Assembly (NCBI RefSeq): GCF_040802235.1
Contig: NC_133167.1
Span: forward strand, 100,736,001-100,800,000
Reading direction: 5' to 3'
Origin: Manis javanica
Taxonomy: Eukaryota > Chordata > Mammalia > Pholidota > Manidae
DNA: 64,000 nucleotides
In this document: piece by piece, positions 35,601-50,600 of the stretch
Position numbering within the stretch: position 1 is the first letter of the stretch
Layout: the number at the start of each line of letters is the position of its first letter
Program-made: the position numbers and the translations under genes
Notes under the pieces: model-generated
What the model saw: the letters and a program-made list of their open reading frames with translations, nothing else
Told to the model about the DNA's origin: nothing
Databases searched by the model: none

Positions 35601-38600
35601 AAAACTCATCATATGCCGGGCACCAAGCTAAAGTAAATAAGCACCCTGCGGATCCAGCCTTTCAGTGGTCTGTCACTCTGTGGGCCAGCGGACGGACACA
35701 CAGTTGTGTCTAGGTGCTCTCACACAGCTACAGACCCAGCAGGCGGAAGGACAGCAGAGAAAGCTAGCTCTACTGTCTGCAGAGGTAACACCTGAAGTTG
35801 TGGGTCTCACCAGAGGGCTAATGACAGCACTTGGGGACTGGATGAGCAGAGCAAAGGACTGAGAAGTCACAGGGCAGGTGTTCCCTAAGCCAGCACAACT
35901 TTGCAAGAAGCCCAGAAATGTCAGTACTGCAAAGGGGTGGGAGAAGGTGGAGACGGGGGATCGGCGGCCGGCACCCATCTTCAGAGAGTAACTCCACAGA
36001 GTGACCCCAGCCATGGTGTAAACTCCAAGGGCTCAGGAATATGGGTGACAGAGGTCAGCTGGCCAATAGAGCCAGACACCACCCATGGGGCCATGAAGGA
36101 AAGTGGTGGGAGAGATGCTTGGCAGGGGAGAGGTTTCCGCAGAGCCCTGACCCCTGGGTAGGGAGGCCCAAGGGCGCCCTGATTTCTCCTCCCAGCCCAG
36201 GGTACCGTGAGGTAGCATGCTCCTTTCCATCCTCACTTCTTTCTGTCCAAACTCATTAAACCTGTCCTGGTGAAGAGGCAGTGGCATTTGGCAGTGAACT
36301 ACGGAGATGCCAAATTTCAGAGCTGGTCTTTGCAATTTCCTGGAGAGCCAGCAAGGGGCTTGAGCGGCCTAGACGTGAGTTAGGAGCCTCCTCTGGACAG
36401 AAGCCTGAGGTTAGAATGTAAGATCACAAATATCTGCAATCTCTCTATTCATTCTGCTACCTTTATGGGTCACTGCTACATTCACCTTACTTCAAAATAT
36501 TCCAGGGCTTTCCATTCCCTCAGATTAAACTCCTCAGCCTGGCATGACCTACCTTGGCCTCCTTCTACTCTTGGCCTCATGTTCATCAGCCCATGACAGA
36601 AACTCTCCCCTCCAGGGACCTACTGACTGTCCACCAACACGTCCTCCTGTCCTGAACCTTCCATATTAGCTCCAGGTTCCCCACAGTGACAGCCCCCTTC
36701 TCCGGGGACAGGCTGGGCCTCCTTTTATACAGGGGCTCCTACAGAACTTCCTTATCCACACTTCACTTACGTACCTTGTCGTAAATTTTCATTTCTGGTT
36801 CTTAACTCTCCCAAGTGGCTTGTAGGGGAACACAAGCACATGTCCCAAAATACAGTGATAACAACTGAAAGTGGAAGCATTTGCTTTTTCCCCATTAATA
36901 GCATGCTTTCAACAAACGTCGGTTACTTCAAACAGCTTTCAAAAAGACATTCACTTAAATAGGCTCCAAAATCGGTCTGACCTGTAGACAGCTCACCTCC
37001 TGATGGGAGAAGAAGTCTCGAGGAAGTCTTTCCAAAAATGAGGACAATGAAAAAGTGGGTTTTTTCCCCTGCACATCAATAACCTTGAGGTAGTCAGGAG
37101 AAGGGCTCAAAAAGGCATAAAGTGCTTCACTCTGACATAGTCTTTCATCTGAAAGCAGATTCTGTGGAAGGAAGAGGATGAATTACTCCTGGGGGAATAC
37201 AGCTGTGCTTCAGGGGCTACCACAAGTCCAGGCACACCAGGCAGAACTCAGTGCTTCGCGGGATTTACTGTCCTCATAATTCTGAGCCCAAAACCACCTC
37301 CATTTGCCCCCAAATAACAGGTCTTAGATCAGTTCTCAATTATCTTAAAGGCAAACAATCCTCTGGAGATTAAACGGAATGCACTCATCTTCCTCTGGAG
37401 CAAACAGTGTGCAGGCAACAGAACTCGCTCCAGTTTGCACTGCTCAGCACAACAAATTCTTAATATGCACACAACTTATAGATCCAGGGATCACCGCCTT
37501 TGAAAGTCAACTTAACTGCCATTCATTCGTGTTTCAATGGCCATGTATGCACATTAGACAAGGATGCCACTCAACCACCCTTTTAGGGCCATGTTCAGAT
37601 TTTGCACATGAGCTGAAAAAAGAACTTTCAGTTGTCACCTGGTGGCACTGCCTGCCAGGCCAGTTTTATTTCATGGCACTGCCATCTTCTAAGCAGTGCT
37701 TATTCACGTAATTACATAACTCTTTATTGGCCCTTAAACTGGGAATTTCCTAAGGTTCTTTATATACTTATCTGGCCTGAAGAGAGAGGGAAGGAGAACA
37801 GTTTTCACAAGCAAGGGCTACTGATAAGACAGTAAATTAACACTGTGATCAGGAGAACGTTAAAATGTCTAGTATTAAAAGATATGAGGTTCAGAAAGGA
37901 ATAAACTAATAGGAAATACTGCTCCATTTTTTATGTGACCCCCCCTTTAGGGCAAATGGCACATGGGGAGCACAGCACACCTCTGATGTCAGGACTAGAT
38001 CAAGTCCTAGTGTCAGGGGAGTTGGTCCACAGTGTTCATATTATACTGGTTCTGACAAAAGTGGGATAAACCCTCTGAGCCTCCCTAGAATAAGAGATCT
38101 CACAATACTGCCACACAGGGGATGGGGGTCGGTGTCTGACGGGCACCACCAGCATCCCCGTGAGCCCCGTGTCAGGCGCCTTGCGGAAGACTGGCCTGAG
38201 AACGGGCGGCTTCTGCCTCAGAGGAAGGGGATTAAGGCATGGGCAGCTGGTGCCACTCCTGCCTTCCCTGGGCCCCTGAGCCCAACAAATAGGCTTTTCC
38301 TTTCTCAGATGATTAAATGTGCAAATGCACGTGAGGGTGGACTAGGAGGGAGGGAGGGAGGGAGAGATGAACATACGAGAGAAAAAGAGACTAATACTGT
38401 CAAGACAACTCTGGCTTAAACTTACCTATCTTGACTATGATCTGTATTTCTGTTCAATGATTGTATTTTAATACCGCCTTTAGTAAAAATTTGGTGACAT
38501 CCATTATTTAAAATCTCAGGACTTCGAGCTAAGACTGCACAAGGAAAAGTGGTTTACAAGGCAAAATTCCATGCCTTCGAGAACTATAAGGGCTTTGAGG

Positions 38601-41600
38601 TCCATGCTTTGAGTGACTGAACTATACTCTGAATATAGAGGGCCCCCCGCTAAGGACAAAAAAATAGTGGTTCCTATTGAGGATGGCATACCTTTGTCTG
38701 ACCTTACTCTCTATAAAAACAGACTGAAGGAAAACAAAATATCTAGAGGAAGCTAAGAGAATATCTTGAGGACTTTCGAATGCAAATCTTAAGCAAAGAT
38801 ATCCTAAGTTTGAAAGGTATTAACCATAAAAGAAAATATTGATAAGCTTGACTAAATTAAAATTGAGAATTTATGTTCATTAAGAGAGTGAAAAGGCCGT
38901 CCACAGAAAGGGAGATATTTGCAACACACGTGGTCTGACGAGACTCACATCCGCAAACACACACAAAACTCCTACGATGCTAAGTCTGCATTAGTCATCA
39001 TTATTGACTTCATTAGAGGCCAGGGAAATGCAAATTAAAACTATGGTGAGATACCACTACACACCCACCAGAATAGCCAAAAAGAAAAAGGCAGAAAATA
39101 AGTGATGGTGGGGCTTGGAGCAGTCAGAACCCTTACATAAAAATTGCTACAACCACTTTGAAAAAGAGAAAATCCCAAATTCCTAGGTATCATGCCACAT
39201 ATATTCACTGAAAGACAAGCACCAGAAGTTTAGAGAAGCACTTCTCATGACGGCCCCACACTGAGAATGCCCCAAATGCTCATTGACACCAGAACAGGCT
39301 GGCCAGGGGGCACTCAGGCATTGAAAGACCCACACAGCCCTGTAAACCAACGACCCACAACCAGCACTGAATCCCCCGGACAGAAGGGAGACTGAGGAGC
39401 CCGCTGTGAGATGCCTCTACAGGGGGTTCAGCAAGAGCTGTAACTCTCTGTGCCCTTGGGCGTCAGCAGGACCACCGTGGGCTGGGGGAGCGGTGACAGG
39501 GAGGAAGTTGGTGGAGTGCTGGCGATATAGTCCGTTTCCCAGGCTGGGTGCTGCTGAAGAGGGTGTGTCTGCTCTGTGAAAGCAGAGATAGCTGCATTTG
39601 CTGTATGTGTAGCATAAATGAAATACAACAACAACAAAAAAGCTACTGAGGATCTGGTGTGGCCTGTGAGAGCAGGAAGGGAACAAACCAGCTCTGAGAA
39701 TGCTAACAGTTTAATCCCACATCACTCATTTTTCTTCTCATATCCAAACTTTTCAGGTGCTTACCTGTAAAAACTTATTTAATTGGTTCTTTGACTTTTC
39801 CATAAACTTGTGATCTATAGATTTGAAAGGCAGCTTGCTAAGAGAAGGCAACTGGACTTTTTTTAAGGAGGGGAAACACTGCGGAGGAAAATAGAACATG
39901 TTAGTGCCCTCGAATGACATTTTAATCTGAAAAGACGATTTAGCGACATAATTAGAATAGACCAAGTCTCTTCCTCCGGCACTTTCAATCCTCTGAGATT
40001 TAAGATCTTGAAAACCTGCCTGTCCTGGTCGGGCTCGGGGAACCCGGAGGAAGGGGGCCTGCGACCAAGAGTGCTCAAGCTCCCCCCAGGCCACGAGAGC
40101 CTGGAAGCCGGGCTGGTAAGGGGGACTCTGCACCCCAACCGGGCAGCACAATATGCCAGGGCTGCCACCCGGCTCACAGGAAGAAAGTCTTTCTATTAGA
40201 ATGTGTTTCATTTACGATATCTCTGTAAAAAATCATCAAAGTTGACAAACTTAGACAATGGAAAGAGTGTGGCATATTTAACATAAAATTTACATCTAAT
40301 CCTGATCCAGGATTAGAACCCAGGCCCATCTGACTGTAAAGTCTGTGTTCTTTATGCCACTTCCCACAGGACCCTGCAGTCTGCCCCTCAGACACTAAGA
40401 GGACAGTGGGCTTCAAATGGTCCAGGCCCTGCCCCCATTTCCAAACACCAGCCTTCACCCAGGCACTGGGGCCATCGGAATATGCTTCATGCAATCGGCC
40501 GGTGGTGAAAAGTAAGCGGGCACAGCCTGCCTGCCTCAGCCATTACTCCGTGGCCATCATCAGGGTCACAGTGGCCCCACCGGCCTGGCCATGGCAAGGC
40601 AAGGGATTCCCCAAGGGCATGTAAGTGCTTCGGGTGGTGGGAAGGAAAAGGAGCCTCTCCTTAGAGCCCTCTGAAATAGCACACATACAACGGCATTGAC
40701 CCTAGACCGTTCTACATTTCAGGGCTCAACTTCAGGAGAAAATGTTAGAGAAATGAAGCTGGCAGAGAGAGCTGGAAGGGAAGATCAAACCCATCAGGGA
40801 CCTGGAAGGGGCTCCCTGTCAGCTGTCAACAGGAAGGGTCCTTCACAAGGCAGGGAACCCCAGGGGGAGCCAGTCCTTGGGCCACGCGTGAGGAAAGCTG
40901 TGGCGATGAGACCAGAGGACAGATGTGGAGTTCTATAAAGGTCTATCTCCTGTAATGCTTCAGCCTAATTGCTTTTGATTTTCAAAGAACATGTTATCTT
41001 CCACATTTATTTTCTCTCAAAATCTCCCCTACATCTCCTCCTTCCTTCTGTTTTCATCAGCATCTAGATTGATGCTAAACTTGGGCTCTGGCAAATTATG
41101 CATTTTTCTGTGGTGCCAATTCTATTTGAACAATTTTGGGAAAAATTTATTCTTATGTTAAGATACTCTGCTTTCCACACTACTGGGGTGACCACAGTTC
41201 ATTTGAGAAAAGTTGGAGAATCCATTCGGTTTGGGCCACCATCATTTTAAGAGCTGTTGAATAAGTTGGAGCATTCAGAAGTTAGTGATTTAAAGAGTTA
41301 AAAAAAAAAGTCACCCTTGGAGGTTAAAGAAAATAGACATATTTCATTTGCAAAAGAGGAGCCTGAGAGGTGACCCATGGGTTTTACCATATCAATCAGT
41401 TCATTCTGAGCAAAAGAAAAGTGGATGTAAAGGAAATGGGATAGTAGGACTTTTTAATTGCTGGGGTAAAGGGCAATTACCTCCAGTAGGAGGTATTAGA
41501 GAAGATGCAAATCTGAGGACAATGGGAGGAGCAGGAATTGCTAATACGACCACCTAATTTGGCCACTCTGCATGGATACATCCTGTAATAGATCCACTTT

Positions 41601-44600
41601 CCCTCATCGATCAAATAGAAGAATTGACTTAGACTGTGGTTTTCAAACATTTTTAACTAAAACCCACTGTAGCAAATACATATTGCAACTCACACCACAC
41701 AGGCATATACACACACACACATCCTATATACGAAATACACACATAGCCCAGAAAGTTCTATGAAGCAGCGCTCAGTCCTGCTGTTAACAACACGACGTTT
41801 ACCACATGCCACACATTCTTCTAAATGCTTTGAGGGTTTATTCTCTCCTCACAACCGCTCTGTGAGGTAGTGAGGTAGGTGCTATCAGTATTTGTATTTC
41901 ACTGAGAAGGAAAAAGAGGCACCAAGTCAGAGTGACAAGTCCCAAGCCCTACAACTAGTAAGCAGCGTAGCTAGGACCCAAACTCCTGCCTTCTGGCTTC
42001 AGTTTGTGCTGTCAACCATGTTGTTTCACTGGTTCCCTTGCTTGTCATGTGAAATCCAATATATTCTATGCTCTCTCTATTGCTTCACCAGTAACTGATT
42101 TCACTACCTACAAATGGCTCACAACTGGCAGGTTCAAAACAGCTGGCCCTAGACAATCCCTTAGCTCTTCCAGCTCTGGGGTTCTAGGGGGGTTTAATGG
42201 GGATCAGACAATTATCAGTCCTCTAGACAGTTTGATTTGAGATTTCCAAATGTCAGGCTGAAAATGCTTCTTTGCCAGTATCAACGTCAAGAAAGATTAA
42301 TGTCTCCTTACGTGTAAAAACTGAAATGCACTGTTAGATCTCTTCTTGCTTAGTAATTCTAAATCTCGTGTTCACGAGGATTCATACCTCACTAAGTTTC
42401 CGGTGCAAATTCTGAAACTCACTGAGTCTTCTGGGGACTGTCCAGTTTTTAGTTTCAACTCCTCCAACTTCTTGCAAACTCACCAAGACAAAGTAACAGG
42501 GCATTTGCTCACCATTCTCTTCAGTAACCTTGGGAAAACAAACAAACAAATACAATAAAAAGCATGGTGAGCAGATGTGGTAGGCAAGGTTTTTAAATGT
42601 TCCCCCAAGATTCAGTTTCCTCTCCCTGGTGTGTATGCCCTCATAAGTCCCAGGACTGAATATGATAGATTCTATGCCTGCAATTAGGTTATGTTATATG
42701 GCACAACTGACCTTCAAATAGGGCGATTATCTGGGTGGGCCTAACCTAATCACAGGGGCTCTTTAAAAGCAGAGAGATTTCTCTGGCTAGTAGTGGGAGA
42801 GGAAGTCATAAAGTTGGAAGTACAAAGAGGATTTGACATGTTGTGTGACCTGAAGAGGGTCACATGGAAAGGATCTTGGAGTAAGTACTTAACAGTATGA
42901 GAACAGAGCTCTAAGTTCCACAACTACAGGGAACTGGGATTCTACCAACAATCTAATGAACTTGGAAGTGGATTTTTCCCCAGAGTCTGCAGACAGGAAC
43001 TCAGTCTTGCTAACATTTTGATTTCAGCCTTATGATAAATGAGTAGAGAACACAGTCATACAGTGCTAGACTTCTGACCTATAGACTTGTGAGCTAATAA
43101 ATGGTGTTGTCTTAAGCCATTGAAATTTATGGTTATTTGTTATACAGCAAAATAAACTATACCAAACTTAACATCTTGTGTTTCCTTGAGAAAAACAAAC
43201 AGCAAAAGGGTATTAGATATACCAAACCTCTCTCAGAGAAGGATGAGGGCTTCCCCAGTTAAATTTCAGGATTCCACAAGCCATGATTTCTATTTTCATG
43301 AAATTTTATGTTGGGAAACATAATTTCCTCTACCTTCCAATTCAGATAATTCCTTAACAACTACACACATACATACAGACTTACATGTATACACACACCA
43401 TCATAACTCAGGTCACTATTATTCTTGACATAGATAAGAAACAAAAAGAAAATACACTGAATTTAAGCTTGAATTAGCATCATAAATTGAATTAGAGAGA
43501 AAGGCTCAATAAGAAAGGCAACGGAAAGAGATGCAAGATTCACTGAGCGCCCACTGGGCTCTGAGAATGTGGCTGTGATCCCACTGTTAAGACGGGGAAG
43601 CGGAGACACACACAGGTCACTGCAGGGCCTGAGGATCACACAGCTGGTAAGCGGGCTTCAGAACTCAGGGGAGTCTGGTGTGATGTAAACACCTCCTCCA
43701 CACAGTTCCCTAGTCCCACATGGGACTATGAACTCACAAGCCAGGCAACTTGTCGGGGTCCAGTCTTGTGATCTTTTCTGACCAAAGTGCCATTGAAAGC
43801 TCTTGAGTAACCACCAATCACCAGGGCAAAGTGACCCATGAGGGCTCTTCCTCCCCCACCCTCATTAGTATTTGTCTTTGAAAATTATTTTTAAAACTTG
43901 CTAAACGTCAGGGGCAGCTCCAGGAAGAGCTGAGGAGGTGACAGAATTTGTGTCCTTTCCCCCCCATAGGCCTCCTCTACCACCTTTAGACATCACATAC
44001 CCCTGAGCCTACCCCCTTCCTAGGCTTCCACCCTAAAGATAACTTCATCTGCAATAGTCAAGGGCTTCTATATGGTCTCCCAAGGTTCAGCGCTGATCCA
44101 CTGCTCCCAGCCTCCCCAGAGAAAAGCCATACTACCCTGCAGCCTACCTTCATGGGGTGCTAAGGGCCAACGACATACTAAGACATTGGCTAAGCTCTCG
44201 TGCAATGTGTGTGCCTTCAGGACAGCCCTTGGAGAATGTACATTGTTTCATTGTTTTACTATCTAATCCAGAAGTGAATTTAGGTTGTGGATTTTAAGTC
44301 CCCCACCCCCACCCCACACCCTGAGTAAGAATGTCAAGCCACTCTTTTCCCAGTGGGTTGGTGGGAAAGGCAGGAATGAACAAAGATACCTAGGCAAACA
44401 GGTCCTTGCAAATTTAACAAGCTGAGCATTTGAAACAATGATAGGGCAAAATGTTAACACTATCTCATTCAGGATCTTGTTATTCGGGTGCTGTATGGTG
44501 GGCCTGACCTTTATCTCCAAGGTTGATGGTAGGGCAGGTGGGATGGAAGGAGCTGTCAACACTAAAAATACAAATGACCACATGCATCTTTCTTTAAAAG

Positions 44601-47600
44601 AAATAATTTTTTATAAAGAAAAAGGATACAATATATCCTAAAAACTGTTACCCATTATCCCTTAAAGAACAGCAAAATATTTTTTAAATCAAAGGACAAA
44701 ATATTTGTTTATTAAAGATCTTTGAGCAACTGAGAGTCAAGTAATTGAAGTCAGCAGAATGAAACAATCAGAAATGCTTCAATTTTTAATTTCTCATCTC
44801 CAAATTTCAAATAGTGTTTTTTCCATTTCACTTCAACCCTTAATGAAAAAAAGGGAATTCAAGAAAATTAACTGTTCCGATGTGAAAATTGCTTACAATC
44901 CCTGTGAATAAGGACAGCATTCTGTCTTAAGTGGAGTGATATCAGATCTAGACCAGGAAACCTAGAATAGCTCCCAGTCACGGGTGAGCCAGACAGGACA
45001 TGGGGGAAGGAAGGCAGGATAAAGGCGTCTAAAACAACAAATAAAAGTTTTCTGTCCTCAACCTTAATTCTCCAGGACAAAATCTTGTTTCATAAAGTCA
45101 AACTTTTTAAATAAATTGGGAGGAACAGCAGTCAAACCTACCTCTCCACTGGTGATGGAAGCTTTCCACATTCCAAGGTTCTCACACCACCAGTCCGTTC
45201 TTGCCATGTGCAGTTGAAGGTCTGTGCGATCTTTCTCTATTAGAATTATTTCCTCCCTCAACTTGGAAATAATCTGCCACAGGGAAAATATCTTGGGAGT
45301 TATGAAACCATTAAAGTGCTACATAATTCTGCAAAGTAGCAGGATATAAAGTCAACACATGAAAATCAGCTACATTTCTATAAACAATGGACAATCCAAA
45401 AAGGAAATTTTAAAAAAATTCCATGTACAACATCTTAAGAAATAACAAAATCCTTTGGAATTAACGTAAGGAAGTGAAAGACTTCTACAATGAAAACTGT
45501 AAAACTTTGATGAAAGAAATTAAAGAAGACATAAATAAATGGAAAGACATCCCATGTTCATAGATAAGAATAAATATTGCTAAGATGCTAAGATCCCTAT
45601 CAAAATCCCAATGATATTTTTTGCATAAATAGAAAAATCCACCTTAAAATTCATATAGAATCTCAAAGGTGACTCACTAGCCAAAACAATCTTGAGGACT
45701 CATACTTCCTTATTTCTTACTGCAAGGTTACACTAATCAAAACAGTGTGGTACTGGCGTAGAGACAGATATACAGACCAATGGAATAGAATAGAGAGCCC
45801 AGAAAAAAACCTCCACATGTATGGTCAAATGATTTTTGACAAGGGTGCCAAGACCATTCATGGGAAAAAAGGATAATTTTCTCAACAAGTGTTGTATACA
45901 CCATATGCAACAATTAACTCAAAATGGATCTAAGACCTAAATGTAAGAGCTAAAACTAAAATTCTTAGAAGAAAACATAGGGGAAAGCTTCATAACATTG
46001 TACTGACAATGATTTCTTTGGAACAAAGGCTCAGGCAACAAAAAAAAGGAAAATTGAACTGGTTAAAAATTTTAAACTTTTCTGCAAAGAACACTATCAA
46101 CACAGCAAAAAGGCAACCCACAGAACAGGAAAACATATTTTCAAAGCACATATCTGATAAAGGATTAATATCCAGAATATATAGAGAACTCCTAAAACTC
46201 AACAATAAAAACAAACAACCAGATTCAAAAATGGGCAAAGGATTTGAGTAGACATTTCTCCAAAGAAAAACAGAAATGACCAAAAAGCACAAGAAAAGAT
46301 GCTCAACATCACTAATCACTAGGGAAATGGAAATCAAACCCACAATGAGATACCATCACCCCCATGAGAATAGCTGCTATGTAAAAAATGGAAAATAACA
46401 AGTGTTGGTGAGGTTACAGAGAAATTAGAACCCTTATGCACTGTTAGTGAGAAGGTAAAATACTGCAGCTTCTATGGAAAACAGTATAGAGATTCTTCAA
46501 AAAATTAAAAACAGAATCACCATATGACTCAGTAATTCTACTTTTGGATACATATCCAAAATAATCAAAAGCAGGATCTTGAAGAAACATTTGTACACCT
46601 ACGTTCATGGCAGCACCATTCACAATAGCCAAAAGATGGAAGTAAACCAAGTGCCCATTGATGGACAACTGGACAAAATGTCATCTATATATGCAATGGA
46701 ATAGTATTCAGCCTTGAAGAGGAAGGAAATTCTGACATGCAGTACAAAATGGATGAACCTTGAAGATACTAAGTGAAATAAGCCAGTCACAAAAGGATAA
46801 ATACTATATGATTTCACTCCTGAGGTACTCAGAGCAGTTAAATTCATAAGAGACAGGAAGTAGAACTGTGGTTGCTGGAGTGGGGGGGCAGGGGGAATGA
46901 GGAATTGTTGAATGGGTAGCGTTTCAGTTTTGCACGCTAAAATGAGTTTTGGAGATAGACTGTGATGATGACGGTTGTGTAACAGTGTGAATGCACTTGA
47001 CACTGTACAGTACACTTAAAAAGGGCTAAAATAAAACTTTGTTATCTATATGTTTTGCCACAATTTTTAAAAATAAATAGTTTTTTTAAATGTTATGCTC
47101 ACCATCTCCTTGGATCTCTTATATGAGAAAACCACTATGGTTATGTGACTCTGTAGTTTGAGGGGAGCAGCTTTGCCCTAAAACTCTCCCGAACATGCCA
47201 TCCACAAGGACTCTGTTCTTCCTGGGAAAGCCCGCAGGAAACCCACCCTGCCTACACCATCATCCTGCATTTTATCATCAGTAAGGGCTGTGACTATCGG
47301 CTTTGTTTCTGTGAGCCTGTTTTAGTTCTGCAATTAGCATACTTGCACCCTACCGGCAGGTGCTACACTCTGCATTTCACTGATTCTCCACAGCGACCAG
47401 CACAGCATCATGCATTTCCTCCTCACTTGTGCTGCTGGCCACATATTCAGGAAGTGCCAAAGGAGATCAAATTTGGCAGATCAGAGAGTGTCAGCAAGAG
47501 AATCCTCCTTGCTGGACCCAAACAGGCATAAACACAAAGTAAAAAGCCACCCCACTGTTTGCATTTGAGAAATGTCCATTACTGAGCTGCTGCTGTCTAC

Positions 47601-50600
47601 ACTTTTAAATTTTCCAGTTCTATTGACTTTTAGCAAAACAATTTCTTTTTTGCATACATCTGTGAGGTTATCTAAATTGTACTCTCAGCATTTGGAAGAA
47701 AAAAAGTCAAAAGATTGTCCTTGAGCAGTTAATTTACTTCCAGAAATGAGTTTGGCACAAGGAAAAAGCTTTGCCTGCTACCCCAAAGGTAATGTAGGCA
47801 AGCCAGGTAAGAGGACACAGAGTGATAATTGGGAAAAAAATCCCAAGTCATGAAAGACTAAAAACGACTGCTTTTTAAATTCTACACCAGAAGCAAAAAA
47901 GTAATAATGAACTTACAGGTAAAATTATTTTTAAAGAAACTGACACTTCTCAACATAAACTGAAAATAAATATTTATCAAATTAGAAAAATGGAAATTTT
48001 CAAAGACAGCCTTGAAAGTGAAAGAGTTACCTTCTTGTCAGGTTTTGGTGCATTTTGAATAGAATTTAGAGCTTGCCTTTTATATTCAAGTTTCTCATTT
48101 AGTTCTCGTAGTTTGTTCACAGCAAAACTGGCTTGTTCGTTAATCCGACTGGCGCCTTCATCCACAGCTTCCTCACCAGCCTCACTTCCCCGGCCCTGGG
48201 GGAAAAGGTCACAGGAACCACCAGATCTTATAACAATGGACTATTCATTAATTATTATCTATTATAAAATTATGAGGCACTATTCCAAAGTACTAGTAGC
48301 CTAGAAGCAGACTGCTTTTTCTCAGCAAACTGAAAAAACCAAGTATTTGGAACCAAAGTAACTGGTATTCAGAATTGCAGGGGAAAGTTAACCTTTAATA
48401 ACCTAGAGAAAGGGGGGAAATTCCACTCCACTACTTCCTAAATAGTACACCCAAGGGAATCCATGGAACAAGGGAAGGCAACTGAGTCATCTTCCCAACT
48501 CAACCCGAATGCTCTGTGTCTAACTTTTGACAAAGACAGTAAGATCTGGTTTCCGTTAGGTCTCCTAAGAATATTATAAAAAACTCATGCCAGTCTCTTT
48601 AGGATAAAATATCCAAATTCCTACCAGCACAAGTTATCTTCAGGATACACTTTGTTCAGCCCTTCTCTAGAAATGTATTTTTCAAATCAGTAGGGAGATC
48701 ATTTTATAAGTAAAATGCTGAGCATCCAAAAGTGACTTAAGATGATCCAAGTGGGTGTTCTACCTTATACAATGCTGCATACCCTGAGGATACTCTAGTC
48801 TTCAAATCTGTCATTTTTATGGCTGCATAGTATTCTAGGAGTTGAAAATGTTCTGAGGCATATTTCTAGGGCTGCTCCTGCCATGGGTTGATTCCACTTT
48901 TCTGCTGTCCCAGATGGACTGAGATGAACTTCATTGTGCATTAATTTTTTTCTATGTTTTAGTTATTTTCTTAGGATACATAGCTAAGAGTGATTATTGG
49001 AACAAAGAGTAGAAGCTGACAAAAGTTCAGTAATATTACCTTCTTTGAGTCCTAGAGGAAGCTGGACATTTTTTTCATGTTTGTTTACTATTCTCTTTCA
49101 TAGCAACTGCCAGCACAAGTCCTTATTCAATTTATCTGTTGGGTATTGATGTTTTTATTAATTTGAATAGCCTCTCTAGGGCATTTAGCATATTAACCAA
49201 CTTAATTTTTGAGGTAGAGAGATTACACAGTTCAAACAAACTCTCCTGTCTTAAAAATAAAATGCACTAAGTAATGGGCTTTGGACCAATCAGTTTAGTA
49301 GCTTTATACCCTGAAAATGTAGAGAACAAAGTAACTAAGTTTTTTGGGTTTTTTTTTAAGTCTGAATGAATGTCTTTAACAACAGTTCAGAGGTGCCAGC
49401 CTCTAATATCATTGAGAACAAGCACTTGGTTCCTCAGGGCTTGAGATATAGTGAACTGGACAGAAAGAAGGAACCCAAAATGAATATAATCTTTCTATGC
49501 AACGTGATTACATTCTTCTTTTTACTGTAACAAATCTTAAGACTCAGAAAAGTCATTAACAGCAAATCAGAGGTGGCAAATGTGGCTATCCAAAATGATC
49601 TAGTACACTGTAAGAAAATTAGACTTTAAGGTGTGGCTGGGCAAGGTTTCTTTCAGAACATCTTAATTTCATCTGATTTTTTTTAAACTCCAAAATATTT
49701 CCCGTAATTCCTCCCACATTGTTGTTCTCTCCTCCCTTTTCTCCCCATCCTTTGTCTATTCTTGGGCTGGACTAGGTCCTACTGATGATTCTCTTATCTG
49801 GCCTGAGTCACAAACGTCCCACGCAGCGGATCTTCTGCCCTCAGTTTTCAGGGGTCAAGCTTGGGCTCTCTCGGGCAGACAGGGCAGGGAGGTCTCTGAC
49901 TCAGCGCCAGCAGGGGCCGCCAGTTGGTCAGAAGGACGAAGAAAGAAGTGCACACGACCAGCAGCAACAAGCTAATTCGCCCTCAAGTTCTACATAAAGT
50001 CCTTCCTATATGCTAAAAGACCGGGGAACACACCAGATGTGGCTTATCCAATACGTGCCCACCTAATCATACTCAAAGTATACACACTCCTGAAGAGCAG
50101 GCACAGAAAATTAGAAGTGACTCACCATTTCATCCTTGTTGGAAATCAACTGTGAGGCATGTTTTTCTTCCTCTTTTATCATCAGTTTCTCATACAGGTC
50201 ACTGACGATAAATGAAGGGTAATATCTGTCCTTCAGGGTCTCATAAACATCTCCCTGGATTTTGCAGAACACTTTGATGCCTTTATTTCCTACCAGACAC
50301 TGCTGGATTTCTTTGTAAAGTGATTTTTCCACAGATATTTCTTTGCTCTCCACAAAGAAATTCTGGTAAATTTCGCCAACTAATTGTGGAATTTCATTCT
50401 GAAAAAAAGGAAAATGAAGAAAGGGGGCAAAATATCATCTCTGAGAAAAATTTTCTTCTGAATTCTCTGCATTTTAAAGCTGGAAGGAAGACATTTAGAA
50501 TGTGTACACTGGTGTGGGGCTTTGGCTTTTATATGCATGTTCAGGGCCAGGGGTAAGTGTCAGACCCTGAGAAAACAGCAGGTTCCTTAAAATGAACACT

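Larger units (their letters stand above)
37162..39764 (-). other. SNX25: SNX25 intron
   Basis: Contains an (AGGG)n run at 38343-38371 and an L1M piece at 38830-39400. The rest shows nothing recognised. Confidence 0.55.
39879..42387 (-). other. SNX25: SNX25 intron
   Basis: Contains MIR pieces at 40305-40370 and 41795-42015 and a short AC-rich tract near 41709-41722. The rest is unremarkable. Confidence 0.55.
42529..45141 (-). other. SNX25: SNX25 intron
   Basis: Contains an MLT1 LTR (42585-43165) and a MIR (43535-43690). Nothing else recognised. Confidence 0.6.

Noticed and set aside
39753-40211. 152-codon open frame on the - strand
   Set aside because: It is the SNX25 exon 39765-39878 read through its acceptor into the upstream intron. 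Only the spliced part is coding.
45990-47015. Open frames of 74-131 codons on the - strand
   Set aside because: They are antisense to the L1M element, Phe/Leu/Ser-rich as expected for reverse-complemented A-rich L1 sequence.
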